A DNA stretch of 35,567 bases, taken from NCBI GenBank assembly GCA_947382625.1, contig CANDAG010000037.1, positions 1 through 35,567 of the forward strand, in the 5' to 3' direction. The translations under genes were made by a program, and so were the position numbers. Below, piece after piece: positions 25,177-33,085 of the stretch (the stretch's first letter is position 1; every line of letters begins with the position of its first letter). The DNA comes from an uncultured Lachnospiraceae bacterium (GTDB taxonomy: Bacteria > Bacillota > Clostridia > Lachnospirales > Lachnospiraceae). The notes under the pieces are model-generated. The model ran no database searches and was not told the origin of the DNA. It saw nothing but the letters and a program-made list of their open reading frames with translations.

Positions 25177-25191
25177 CAGGAGGAGGAAGAA

Positions 25192-26100
25192 ATGAAAAAA
25201 TTAACATCGATGCTTTTGGTTTTTGCACTGGTATTTGCATGTGTAGCCTGCGGCTCCGATAAAGGAAGCACAGCGGATGACGCCGCCCAGACAGAAGACA
25301 CCGCCCAGGACACTGCCGGGGAGGATGCAGATACAGAGGCAGAAGAGCCCGAGACAGAAGCAGAAGCCGGGGATTCTGAAGCAGACGCTGCTGCAGATAC
25401 TGAGGCAGAGCCGGAGGAGACCGCAGCCGAGGATACTGCAGATGTAAAGTCTGAGGGCGTTATGACTTACGAGGAGTACATGGCAGCAGATCTTGACACA
25501 GAGGTAGTGGTTGAGACCTATGTACAGGCGAAGCAGTCCTGGTGGGAGGATAAGGCAACTCTTTATACACAGGACAAGGATGGCGCTTACTTCGTATATA
25601 ATGTAGCATGCTCCGAGGAAGATTACGAGAAGCTGACTCCCGGAACCAAGATCAAAGTCACAGGTTTCAAGGGAGAGTGGTCCGGTGAAGTTGAGATCAT
25701 GGATGGCAGCTTTGAGATCGAGGATGGAAATTATGTGGCAGAGCCTTTGGATGTTACTGCACTTCTTGGTAAGGATGAGCTGATCGATCATCAGAATCAG
25801 TATGTGTCCTTCAAAGGCATGACTGTTGAGGCAGCAGGCCAGGATGATGCCGGAAATGATGTGGCGTTCCTGTATGCATGGGACGGCTCCGGTCAGGAGG
25901 GCGATGATCTGTATTTCAATGTATCTCTCGATGGAAATACATACACCTTTACAGTAGAGTCTTATCTCTGCGACAGCAGCACAGATGTATATAAAGCAGT
26001 AAAAGAGTTAAGCATTGGCGATAAGATCGATATGGAAGGCTTCCTTTACTGGTACGAGGGTGTGAATCCTCATATCACCTCTGTAAAGGCAGCAAACTAA
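25192..26100 (+). CDS. Acidic lipoprotein with OB-fold-like domains, unknown function
   Basis: This 302-residue protein starts with a short lipoprotein signal; the acylated residue is C20 (VAC) or possibly C17. Residues about 22-85 are a disordered, strongly acidic linker rich in Ala, Glu, Asp and Thr. The remainder looks like two beta-barrel (OB-fold-like) units: the first around EVVVETYVQAKQSWW to EVEIMDGSFEI, the second around QYVSFKGMTVEA to the end. The linker probably spans the cell wall. The function is unknown; binding a small ligand or a polyanion would fit but is not shown. ATG 25192 follows AGGAGG. It has its own promoter and a structured leader, and ends at a strong terminator. 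Confidence 0.8.
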   Translation: MKKLTSMLLVFALVFACVACGSDKGSTADDAAQTEDTAQDTAGEDADTEAEEPETEAEAGDSEADAAADTEAEPEETAAEDTADVKSEGVMTYEEYMAADLDTEVVVETYVQAKQSWWEDKATLYTQDKDGAYFVYNVACSEEDYEKLTPGTKIKVTGFKGEWSGEVEIMDGSFEIEDGNYVAEPLDVTALLGKDELIDHQNQYVSFKGMTVEAAGQDDAGNDVAFLYAWDGSGQEGDDLYFNVSLDGNTYTFTVESYLCDSSTDVYKAVKELSIGDKIDMEGFLYWYEGVNPHITSVKAAN

Positions 26101-26117
26101 AATATTCACAAATACGA

Positions 26118-26149
26118 AAGCCCTGACCGCTCAAGGTCAGGGCTTTTTT
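26118..26149 (+). terminator. Intrinsic terminator after the acidic lipoprotein
   Basis: An 11-bp stem, AAGCCCTGACC with GGTCAGGGCTT (outer A-T pairs included), has a 6-nt loop and a T6 run. Confidence 0.93.
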
Positions 26150-26150
26150 G

Positions 26151-26187
26151 GTCAATAAGCTGTCTCGCGAAGCAAGTCAGCGTTTGA
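26151..26187 (-). repeat. REP-like hairpin, copy A
   Basis: Read on the minus strand, 37 bases match 27723-27759 at about 28 positions. The core 26159-26181 folds as a hairpin around a TTC loop. Copy A is inverted relative to copy B, and the pair brackets the NUDIX-DUF2971 genes. Confidence 0.6.
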
Positions 26188-26201
26188 TAAAACGGATGCC
26201 A

Positions 26202-27023
26202 TCATAACCGGGGTTTCCTTAACGGGCATTCGGACAGAGTAATCTTGTCCTTCAATACATTCAGCCCGCAGTCCTCCAGATAATCCTGGAAAATAGGGAG
26301 AGACTGAGGGGAAGTGGGACCTATGATGATCTCGCCTACCAGATCGGCCAGATGGAGATTCAGCTTGCCACACATCCGGTTCAGGTCCAGAGGATAATAT
26401 TTTTTGATACGCTCTGCGGATACATGATATCTGGGTTCTACTGTAAACGAGTGTGAGATAAAAGGAGAAACTACTAATCGAACCTCTTTTTCACTTCCAA
26501 AGGAAGGGTGCTTAAAAGCGGCAGACTGTACCCAGGCCTCATTCATCAGATTCTGGAGCCTGGGGAAGCAGCCTGAAAAGGTTTCGGAATTTTTGACGGC
26601 TTGATAAAACTCATTTACCAGATGGTGCTCATGCATATCTTTTTGATAATATACCTTTTGAAGGGATATGACGCCGCCTACCATTTTCTGCATAAGCGCT
26701 TCATGAAAGGCGATACACACGCCCTGACCGAGATAACCGTATCGCTCCCACTGGGCAGCATCATCCCGGTATCTGGAAAAACACGCTGCATAAGCGGAAT
26801 AGTGAAATTCCTCTTCCATTTCTTTGTGGAAAAAGGCCTCCACTTCAGAGCTTTTTTCGTGTTCTCCTTCGGTATCCAGCTTTTCGACTACGGCCCGGCA
26901 GATGCCGTTCATAAACAGTCTCATTTCAGAAGCGTCATTCATATTCAGTATATTATTAAGCCTAAGCTCTCCGCCCCGGATGATTCCGTCAAAGGCAGCA
27001 AAGGTGGTATAGTGATACAGCAT
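26202..27023 (-). CDS. DUF2971 domain protein
   Basis: This 273-residue soluble protein fits the DUF2971 pattern: the N-terminal LYHYTT, LRLNNILNMNDASEMRLF, then CFSRYRDDAAQWERYGYLGQ-GVCIAF, and a later KHPSFGSEKEVRLVVSPFI. The function is unknown. The combination of an N-terminal H-Y-T motif, a central W-YG segment and a late E-x-RL resembles ADP-ribosyltransferase-like folds, but that is only inference. Translation starts at a TGGAGGTAA site overlapping the stop of the NUDIX gene, so the two are co-expressed. It is convergent with the acidic lipoprotein gene. Confidence 0.82.
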   Translation of the reverse strand: MLYHYTTFAAFDGIIRGGELRLNNILNMNDASEMRLFMNGICRAVVEKLDTEGEHEKSSEVEAFFHKEMEEEFHYSAYAACFSRYRDDAAQWERYGYLGQGVCIAFHEALMQKMVGGVISLQKVYYQKDMHEHHLVNEFYQAVKNSETFSGCFPRLQNLMNEAWVQSAAFKHPSFGSEKEVRLVVSPFISHSFTVEPRYHVSAERIKKYYPLDLNRMCGKLNLHLADLVGEIIIGPTSPQSLPIFQDYLEDCGLNVLKDKITLSECPLRKPRL

Positions 27024-27026
27024 GGG

Positions 27027-27680
27027 TTACCTCCATAAACCGGAAACAAAATACATGAGAGCCGCCCAGGTATAGACAGAATAAAAAATACCGTCCTTAT
27101 CCCTTCCGTTCCGAAGCGTTTCTCTGGCTGCCCCGGGAGATAGGAGCTCAAAGCCGTCAAAGCATTCGCTTCCCACAGCGCCTTTTTGGGAAAGAGAGGA
27201 CAGATCCGGCAGATCCACAACGGCGCATACAAGAGCATTGCTCTCATCTGTCATTCCCGGCGAGGAAAAAAGCAAAGGATTGATGAGCGTAAGTGTATCA
27301 GTTTCCTTTAAAGAAATCCCTGTTTCCTCCATAATTTCTCTTCTGGCGGCTGTAAGGACAGGGTCCCCCGAGGTCGCGTCTTCCGGATCCAAAAGACCTG
27401 CCGGAGGACTGAGCAGAAATTGTCCTGCCGGGTAACGGTATTCTCTGGTGAGAAGCAGCTTTGGTTCCTGACCGGAGACATTAAGGATCACAACGCAGGT
27501 TACGGCATCTGGCAGCATGGTGCGGAATTCCGCATCAGATTTCGTTGCCGGGATATTTTCCTTCGTTCTTCTTGTGGCATTGTAATAGTGTTTGCCTTCC
27601 TCGTACTGCAGGTCAAAAACCTTTATAAATTTTGAATCAAACAGAGAAGTGACATTTTCTTTCCGGATAGTTGGTTTCAT
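27027..27680 (-). CDS. NUDIX hydrolase, ADP-ribose pyrophosphatase type
   Basis: This 217-residue enzyme has the NUDIX core REIMEETGI, preceded by PPAGLLD, as in ADP-ribose pyrophosphatases. The stretch between PAGLLD and REIMEETG is slightly longer than the classic box. The later segment SSPGMTDESNALVCAVV is also typical (SPG, then E). Such enzymes cleave ADP-ribose or related nucleotide sugars to AMP. The ribosome-binding site is AAGGGAA before ATG 27680. DUF2971 follows directly downstream on the same strand, so this is the first gene of a two-gene unit. Only a weak candidate promoter is visible, in repeat copy B. Confidence 0.88.
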   Translation of the reverse strand: MKPTIRKENVTSLFDSKFIKVFDLQYEEGKHYYNATRRTKENIPATKSDAEFRTMLPDAVTCVVILNVSGQEPKLLLTREYRYPAGQFLLSPPAGLLDPEDATSGDPVLTAARREIMEETGISLKETDTLTLINPLLFSSPGMTDESNALVCAVVDLPDLSSLSQKGAVGSECFDGFELLSPGAARETLRNGRDKDGIFYSVYTWAALMYFVSGLWR

Positions 27681-27722
27681 GAGATTCCCTTTCGCACTTG
27701 CATAAATTTGTCCTTATGTTAA

Positions 27723-27759
27723 TCAAACGCCGTCACGCTTCGCGGGACGGCTCATTAAA
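27723..27759 (+). repeat. REP-like hairpin, copy B
   Basis: The core 27729-27751 folds as GCCGTC with GACGGC plus CGC/GCG around a TTC loop. Relative to copy A (26151-26187), one stem pair changes from C-G to T-A on both sides, a compensatory change that supports the hairpin being conserved. Confidence 0.6.
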
Positions 27760-27763
27760 TGGC

Positions 27764-27788
27764 GGATGCCAGGCTTCGCCAGACATCC
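27764..27788 (+). repeat. Third small hairpin with a GGC-TTC-GCC apex
   Basis: GGATG (27764-27768) pairs with CATCC (27784-27788), and GGC with GCC around TTC, with mismatches between. It resembles the two REP-like hairpins in apex only. Confidence 0.45.
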
Positions 27789-27799
27789 TTATGATAAAG

Positions 27800-27821
27800 A
27801 AACACCGCATATGCGGTGTTT
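27800..27821 (-). terminator. Intrinsic terminator of tRNA-Ser
   Basis: A perfect 22-bp palindrome (AAACACCGCA-TA... type) is followed on the minus strand by TTTCTTTAT-like sequence. Confidence 0.85.
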
Positions 27822-27827
27822 AGTAAG

Positions 27828-27913
27828 CGGAGTCGGAGGGATTCGAACCCTCGTGCCCCGGAGGGCAAACGCATTTCGAGTGCGCCCCGTTATGACCGCT
27901 TCGATACGACTCC
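27828..27913 (-). tRNA. tRNA-Ser (anticodon CGA)
   Basis: On the minus strand the acceptor GGAGTCG (27913-27907) pairs with CGACTCC (27835-27829). The anticodon loop is CTCGAAA, giving anticodon CGA for the serine codon UCG. A long variable arm, as in class II tRNA-Ser, and a T-arm with GGTTCGAATCC are present. The CCA end is not encoded. The gene has its own strong promoter and a terminator. Confidence 0.97.
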
Positions 27914-27928
27914 TTAAAACTCCTTCTC

Positions 27929-27957
27929 ATTATACTGTTTTCAAAATTACAAGTCAA
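27929..27957 (-). promoter_or_regulatory. Sigma-A promoter of tRNA-Ser
   Basis: On the minus strand, TTGACT (27957-27952), a 17-bp spacer and TATAAT (27934-27929). Confidence 0.9.
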
Positions 27958-28012
27958 TCTTTTTGTACAGGGCATGATAAATTTAATTAAGGAAAATACA
28001 CAGGCAAAAAGG

Positions 28013-28041
28013 TTGTAGTGAGGCTTTAAATTATGTATAAT
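28013..28041 (+). promoter_or_regulatory. Promoter of the 6-phosphofructokinase gene
   Basis: TTGTAG (28013-28018), a 17-bp spacer and a perfect -10 TATAAT (28036-28041). Confidence 0.7.
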
Positions 28042-28098
28042 AATTAGTGCATATCTGAAAAATAAGTATGCTTACAATTGGAGAAGGAGGAAGGGAAA

Positions 28099-29172
28099 GT
28101 GAAGAGAATTGGTTTGTTAACAAGCGGCGGTGACTGCCAGGCGCTGAACGCTGCCATGCGAGGGGTTGTAAAATGTCTTGTAAACAGTGATGAAAAGGTT
28201 GAGATCTATGGATTTATTGACGGCTACAAGGGACTGATCTACGGCAATTTCCGGATGCTTGGGGGACATGATTTTTCGGGAATACTGACCAAAGGCGGCA
28301 CGATCCTGGGCAGCTCCCGTACACCGTTTAAGACCATTAAGGATCCGGATGAGAACGGGCTTGATAAGGTGGACGCCATGATGCAGAATTATTACAAGCT
28401 GCGTCTGGACTGTCTGGTGATCTTAGGGGGGAACGGTACGCATAAGACGGCAAATCTTTTGAGGGAAGAGGGCTTAAACATCATTACCCTGCCCAAGACC
28501 ATTGATAATGATCTGTGGGGCACAGATATGACCTTTGGCTTCCAGAGCGCGGTGAATATCGCTACAGACGCTATTGACTGTATCCATACTACGGCAGCCT
28601 CCCACGGAAGAGTGTTTATTGTGGAAGTAATGGGCCACAAGGTAGGATGGCTTACCTTAAATGCCGGTATGGCAGGCGGCGCAGATATCATACTGATCCC
28701 TGAGATTCCTTATGATATTAAGAAAGTAGTATCCAAGATTGAAGAGCGGAACAGAAACGGCAGCAGATTTACCATTTTAGCTGTGGCAGAGGGCGCGATC
28801 TCCAAAGAGGATGCAAAGCTGTCCAAGAAAGAATACAAAGAAAAAATGAAAAATTATAAATTCCCTTCCGTTTCCTACGAGCTGGCACAGCAGATCCAGG
28901 ACAGGACAGGGCATGAGGTAAGGGTTACGGTTCCGGGACATACTCAGAGAGGCGGAAGTCCGTGTCCTTATGACAGAGTATTTGCAAGCCGTTTAGGAGC
29001 AGAGGCAGGAGCATTGATCCTGAAGGGCGAGTATGGTTTCATGGTGGGCTACAAAAACCGTGAAGTAGTCAAGGTACCTTTGGATGAGGTGGCCGGAAAG
29101 CTTAAGATGGTTTCTCCGGATGCTTCTATCGTGAAGGAAGCGAAATTATTAGGTATCAGTTTTGGTAATTAA
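28099..29172 (+). CDS. 6-phosphofructokinase, atypical group III-like
   Basis: This 357-residue PFK-family enzyme phosphorylates fructose-6-phosphate in glycolysis. The catalytic loop PKTIDND is at residues 132-138 (D136 the expected base). The nucleotide loop is GGNGT (residues 110-114), with N112 where ATP-type enzymes have Asp. G113 at the position of E. coli G104 suggests ATP, while K133 at the position of E. coli G124 is found in PPi-dependent and some group III enzymes. The first loop is GGDCQALNA rather than GGDCPGLN. The phosphoryl donor is therefore uncertain. GTG 28099 has AAGGAGG eight bases before it; an upstream TTG lacks a site. dnaX follows 11 bp later, so they may be co-transcribed. 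Confidence 0.92.
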   Translation: MKRIGLLTSGGDCQALNAAMRGVVKCLVNSDEKVEIYGFIDGYKGLIYGNFRMLGGHDFSGILTKGGTILGSSRTPFKTIKDPDENGLDKVDAMMQNYYKLRLDCLVILGGNGTHKTANLLREEGLNIITLPKTIDNDLWGTDMTFGFQSAVNIATDAIDCIHTTAASHGRVFIVEVMGHKVGWLTLNAGMAGGADIILIPEIPYDIKKVVSKIEERNRNGSRFTILAVAEGAISKEDAKLSKKEYKEKMKNYKFPSVSYELAQQIQDRTGHEVRVTVPGHTQRGGSPCPYDRVFASRLGAEAGALILKGEYGFMVGYKNREVVKVPLDEVAGKLKMVSPDASIVKEAKLLGISFGN

Positions 29173-29183
29173 AGGATAATTTT

Positions 29184-30794
29184 ATGTCATACACGGCTCT
29201 ATACAGAAAATTCCGACCTGCCACCTTTGAGGATGTAAAGGGACAGGAGCATATAGTTACAACCCTGAAAAATCAGATAAAAGCGGAGCGCACTTCCCAT
29301 GCCTATCTTTTTTGCGGTACCAGAGGGACCGGAAAAACTTCCATAGCCAAGATTTTTGCAAGAGCAGTCAACTGCGAAAATCCGAGTGACGGGAGTCCTT
29401 GCGGGGAGTGCGCTTCCTGCAGGGCGATCCTGGCAGGAGCCAGCATGAATGTGATCGAGATCGATGCGGCATCCAATAACGGAGTGGACAGCGTCCGTCA
29501 GATCGTGGATGAAGTGACCTATTCACCTGCGGAGGGAAGATATAAGGTTTATATTATTGATGAGGTGCATATGCTTTCCGTAGGCGCTTTTAACGCACTG
29601 CTGAAGACGCTGGAGGAGCCTCCCTCCTATGTGATCTTTATACTTGCCACTACGGAGGTGCATAAGATCCCCATCACTATTTTGTCCAGATGCCAGAGAT
29701 ATGATTTTAAACGGATCACAGCCGATACTATTTCTGACCGGATCAGGGAAATGATGGAAAAGGAACAGATTTCCATAGAAGAAAGGGCAGTCCGTTATAT
29801 TGCCAAGAGAGCAGACGGTGCCATGCGCGATGCGTGGAGTCTTTTGGAGCAGTGCATCGCCTTTTATTTTGGGCAGGAGCTGACCTATGACAAGGTGCTT
29901 GATGTTCTGGGAGCGGTGGACACAGAGGTATTCAGCGAGCTTCTCAGGATCATTCTTAAAGGGGACGTGACGGGGGCTGTGGGGCTGCTTGAGGAGATCA
30001 TCATACAGGGCAGGGAGCTGACCCAGTTTGTATCTGACTTTACATGGTATCTGAGGAATCTGCTTCTTGTAAAGACGGCAGACGGAATGGAAGATGTGAT
30101 AGATATTTCTGCAGAAAATCTTGCCCGCCTGAAGGAAGAGGCACAGATGGTGGAAAACGATGTCATCATGCGGTATATCAGGATATTTTCCGAGCTTTCC
30201 GGACAGATCCGCTATGCGGCTCAGAAAAGGATACTGACGGAGGTGGCGCTGATCAAGCTGTGCAGACCAAGTATGGAAACAGACGTGCAGTCACTGACGG
30301 ACCGCATCAGGCAGCTGGAAGAAAAAATAGAGAACGGAATCCCGATGGCGGCCTCCTGTGGAAGTCTGGCCGCAGGAGACGGGAGAGCCGTTCTGCAGTC
30401 AGAGCAGAAACAGGCCGCGCCATTGCCCCAGGCATTGCCGGAGGATGTGGAACGGGTAGTGGGGAGGTGGTCGGCGATCATAGCAGAGGCGCCCATGCCG
30501 ATGAAGGCGTATCTGAAGGCTTCTTATCCCAGCCTTGCCGGGGATGGCAGTCTTCTGGTAGTGGCCCAGGACGGTCTGCCATCGGATTACTTTAAGGAGG
30601 CACACCACAAGGAGGAGCTGGAGCGGATACTGGCAGAATCTGCAGGAAAGGAAATCAAGGTGACTGTGCAGAGCGCACAGCAGGGAAGAGATTCCAGAGA
30701 GTTATACCCGGACCTGACGCAGCTGGTCAGCCAGGCAATCCATATGGAAGTAGAAGAGTTGGAGGAGGAGCCTGATAAATTTGACATAGGATGA
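29184..30794 (+). CDS. dnaX: DNA polymerase III subunits gamma/tau
   Basis: This 536-residue clamp-loader ATPase opens. Walker A GTRGTGKTS is at residues 45-53. A zinc module is formed by C64, C73, C76 and C79, then Walker B VYIIDEVHM and the sensor LSRCQRYDF. Domain III ends near residue 370. The remaining roughly 165 residues are the tau-type C-terminal region that contacts the polymerase. An A6 run lies at the gamma/tau junction, but no classic slippery heptamer is visible. The first in-frame ATG is 11 bp after the PFK stop. ybaB and recR follow in the standard order. Confidence 0.96.
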   Translation: MSYTALYRKFRPATFEDVKGQEHIVTTLKNQIKAERTSHAYLFCGTRGTGKTSIAKIFARAVNCENPSDGSPCGECASCRAILAGASMNVIEIDAASNNGVDSVRQIVDEVTYSPAEGRYKVYIIDEVHMLSVGAFNALLKTLEEPPSYVIFILATTEVHKIPITILSRCQRYDFKRITADTISDRIREMMEKEQISIEERAVRYIAKRADGAMRDAWSLLEQCIAFYFGQELTYDKVLDVLGAVDTEVFSELLRIILKGDVTGAVGLLEEIIIQGRELTQFVSDFTWYLRNLLLVKTADGMEDVIDISAENLARLKEEAQMVENDVIMRYIRIFSELSGQIRYAAQKRILTEVALIKLCRPSMETDVQSLTDRIRQLEEKIENGIPMAASCGSLAAGDGRAVLQSEQKQAAPLPQALPEDVERVVGRWSAIIAEAPMPMKAYLKASYPSLAGDGSLLVVAQDGLPSDYFKEAHHKEELERILAESAGKEIKVTVQSAQQGRDSRELYPDLTQLVSQAIHMEVEELEEEPDKFDIG

Positions 30795-30834
30795 TCCCGG
30801 ACGGCCGGACATTCGAAGGAATTCATTTTGGCAG

Positions 30835-30863
30835 TTGAAATTATTAGGCAATTCATATACAAT
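30835..30863 (+). promoter_or_regulatory. Promoter of ybaB-recR
   Basis: TTGAAA (30835-30840), a 17-bp spacer and TACAAT (30858-30863), in the 105-bp gap after dnaX. Confidence 0.75.
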
Positions 30864-30899
30864 ACAAAGAAATATTGATCAAAGGAATGGTATCGTTAT

Positions 30900-31250
30900 A
30901 TGGCAAAACGTGGAGGATTTCCGGGAGGAATGCCCGGTAATATGAATAATCTGATGAAGCAGGCGCAGAGGATGCAGCGTCAGATGGAGGAGAATCAGAA
31001 GGAGCTGGAGACCAAAGAGTTTACAGCCAAAGCAGGGGGCGGCGCAGTAGAGGTAACTGTCACCGGCAAAAAGGAGATCACAAAGGTTAAACTTTCTGAA
31101 GAAGTGGTTGATCCTGAGGATATTGAAATGCTGGAGGATCTGGTAATGGCAGCGGCTAATGAGGCTCTTCGTATGGCGGAGGAGGCAAATGCCGAGGTTA
31201 TGAATAAGATGGCAGGAGGGCTTGGCCTGGGCGGAGGTCTCCCTTTCTGA
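30900..31250 (+). CDS. ybaB: YbaB/EbfC nucleoid-associated protein
   Basis: This 116-residue DNA-binding protein has the central family core: [19 protein letters not shown], then [20 protein letters not shown] and [20 protein letters not shown]. Gly/Met-rich ends, [14 protein letters not shown] and [11 protein letters not shown], are typical of Firmicute members. Its position between dnaX and recR is the classical one. The ribosome-binding site (AAAGGAATGG) is rather far upstream. The stop overlaps the recR ATG by one base. Confidence 0.95.
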   Translation: MAKRGGFPGGMPGNMNNLMKQAQRMQRQMEENQKELETKEFTAKAGGGAVEVTVTGKKEITKVKLSEEVVDPEDIEMLEDLVMAAANEALRMAEEANAEVMNKMAGGLGLGGGLPF

Positions 31251-31846
31251 TGGATCTGTACAGCGGACATATCAACAAATTAATAGACGAGTTGTCCGGA
31301 TTGCCGGGGATAGGTTCAAAGTCAGCGCAAAGGCTGGCTTTTCACTTAATAAATATGCCCGGGGACAAAGTGAACAGACTGGTAAAAACGATCATAGAGG
31401 CAAAAGAGAATGTCCGTTATTGTAAGGAGTGCTTTACCCTGACGGATAGTGACAGATGTCCTGTGTGCGCCAATGAAAGACGTGATCACAGCACGATCAT
31501 GGTGGTTGAAAATACAAGGGATCTGGCAGCTTACGAAAAGACCGGTAAGTATGAGGGAGTTTATCATGTACTGCATGGGGCAATCTCTCCCATGCTGGGG
31601 ATCGGACCAGGAGATATCCGGCTGAAGGAATTGGTAACACGCCTTGAAGGTAATGTCGGGGAAGTGATCATAGCAACGAATTCCAGCCTTGAAGGGGAGA
31701 CAACAGCCATGTATATCAGCAAGCTGATCAAGCCCACCGGGATCAGGGTCACCAGAATTGCCAGCGGCGTACCGGTAGGCGGTGATCTGGAATATATTGA
31801 TGAAGTGACGCTTTTGCGGGCACTGGAAGGAAGAACGGAAATGTAA
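31250..31846 (+). CDS. recR: Recombination protein RecR
   Basis: This 198-residue protein acts with RecF/RecO in loading RecA at gaps. It has the N-terminal helix-hairpin-helix ([19 protein letters not shown]), the four-cysteine zinc finger [16 protein letters not shown], and a Toprim domain ([15 protein letters not shown], then [19 protein letters not shown]). Its length is the family norm. ATG overlaps the ybaB stop (TGATG). Confidence 0.97.
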   Translation: MDLYSGHINKLIDELSGLPGIGSKSAQRLAFHLINMPGDKVNRLVKTIIEAKENVRYCKECFTLTDSDRCPVCANERRDHSTIMVVENTRDLAAYEKTGKYEGVYHVLHGAISPMLGIGPGDIRLKELVTRLEGNVGEVIIATNSSLEGETTAMYISKLIKPTGIRVTRIASGVPVGGDLEYIDEVTLLRALEGRTEM

Positions 31847-31861
31847 GGAGGGTATCGTCCC

Positions 31862-32902
31862 ATGGGTATAAAAAAAGAACTGTTTGGAAAAACAAAAAGC
31901 GGAGAAGAGATTTATCGTTACTGGCTGGAAAACTCCCGGGGAATGAAGGCGGGGATCATTAATTACGGAGCGATCCTGGTGAATCTGATCGTTCCGGACA
32001 AGGACGGAAATGCAGAGGATGTAGTTCTGGGCTATGATACGCTGGAACCGTATTTTGAGAACGGCAGCTTTTTCGGTGCAGTGATCGGACCTAATGCCAA
32101 CCGTATCGGCGGTGCTTCTTTCGAGCTGGATGGACAGACATACCGGCTTGCGGCTAATGATGGGGATAACAATCTTCACAGCCATAAGGAGCTTGGCTAT
32201 CATAAGAGGGTTTTTGAAGTGGCTGAAGGAGAAAACAGCCTCATCCTTTCTCTCGGGGACACGGATGGGAGCATGGGATTTCCGGGAAATAAAAAGATTA
32301 AGGTAATCTACACTATCACGGAAGAAAATGAAATACAGCTTGCCTACGAGGGTGAAAGTGATAAAGACACGATCATTAATATGACCAATCATACTTATTT
32401 CAATCTGGCGGGGCATAATAAGGGGCAGATCCATGATCACGTTCTGGAACTGAAGGCGTCTGCCTATACCCCAACTTTACCCGGCTCCATACCCACCGGA
32501 GAGATCGCGGCAGTGGCAGGAACGCCTTTTGATTTTACACAGGGCAAGCGGGTAGGTGAAGAGATCGGGGCGGATAATGAGCAGCTGAAGCTTGCAGGAG
32601 GCTATGACCACAATTGGGTGATCGATGGTTATGACGGTACACTGAGGGAATTTGCTGTTGTGACAGATCCGGCGTCCGGCCGCTGCATGAAGGCATATAC
32701 GGATCTGCCGGGCGTACAGTTTTATGCCGGTAATTTTATTACAGAGCAGACAGGCAAGGAAAACGCCGGCTATGGTCCCCGGAGCGGTCTTTGTCTTGAG
32801 GCCCAGTATTTCCCGGATACGGCTAATAAACCGGAATTCCCCCCGGCAGTATTCGGGCCGGATAGAAAATATCACAGTAAGACGGTATATAAATTTTTAT
32901 AG
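31862..32902 (+). CDS. galM: Aldose 1-epimerase (galactose mutarotase)
   Basis: This 346-residue enzyme interconverts alpha and beta anomers of galactose, glucose or arabinose. Family blocks are visible: GPNANRIGGASFELDG, NNLHSH (catalytic His region), MTNHTYFNLAGH (second His), PVDG-type GYDHNWVIDG, and the C-terminal SGLCLEAQYFPD with the catalytic Glu. There is no signal peptide. GGAGGG precedes ATG 31862, 15 bp after recR. Two hairpins follow. Confidence 0.95.
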   Translation: MGIKKELFGKTKSGEEIYRYWLENSRGMKAGIINYGAILVNLIVPDKDGNAEDVVLGYDTLEPYFENGSFFGAVIGPNANRIGGASFELDGQTYRLAANDGDNNLHSHKELGYHKRVFEVAEGENSLILSLGDTDGSMGFPGNKKIKVIYTITEENEIQLAYEGESDKDTIINMTNHTYFNLAGHNKGQIHDHVLELKASAYTPTLPGSIPTGEIAAVAGTPFDFTQGKRVGEEIGADNEQLKLAGGYDHNWVIDGYDGTLREFAVVTDPASGRCMKAYTDLPGVQFYAGNFITEQTGKENAGYGPRSGLCLEAQYFPDTANKPEFPPAVFGPDRKYHSKTVYKFL

Positions 32903-32903
32903 T

Positions 32904-32938
32904 AACAGTTCAGCCTTCGGCTTCACTGTCACTTTTTA
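32904..32938 (+). terminator. Intrinsic terminator after galM
   Basis: ACAGT/ACTGT outer and AGCC/GGCT inner stems enclose a TTC loop, followed by a T5 run. Confidence 0.85.
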
Positions 32939-32945
32939 TAATCTA

Positions 32946-32984
32946 AAAAGCCGGTGCCATGTTGTGTGGATGATGCCGGCTTTT
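32946..32984 (+). terminator. Second hairpin with a T-run after galM
   Basis: AAAAGCCGG (32946-32954) pairs with CCGGCTTTT (32976-32984), leaving a roughly 21-nt loop. It may be a backup terminator, on either strand. Confidence 0.7.
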
Positions 32985-33031
32985 GCAACGTTTGACGGCG
33001 ATGCCTTACAAACCTATTCCGTGCCTGGTTA

Positions 33032-33040
33032 TGGTACACT
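33032..33040 (+). promoter_or_regulatory. Extended -10 promoter before the membrane-protein trio
   Basis: TGG-TACACT (33032-33040) fits an extended -10; there is no good -35. The following gene starts 45 bp later. Confidence 0.4.
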
Positions 33041-33085
33041 TATAGTACAGGAACCAGCAGATTTCAGGAATGGGGGAATGACAGT

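Noticed and set aside
27766-27990. Open frame on the + strand across tRNA-Ser
   Set aside because: It covers the tRNA, its terminator and promoter, with no coding signal.
30318-30330. Programmed frameshift in dnaX at an A6 run
   Set aside because: The run lies at the gamma/tau boundary and a +1 frame TAG follows, but there is no X-XXY-YYZ heptamer and six A is short for slippage.
30044-30595. Alternative-frame open frame in dnaX
   Set aside because: It is a shadow frame rich in Gly/Arg produced by GC-rich coding sequence of dnaX.
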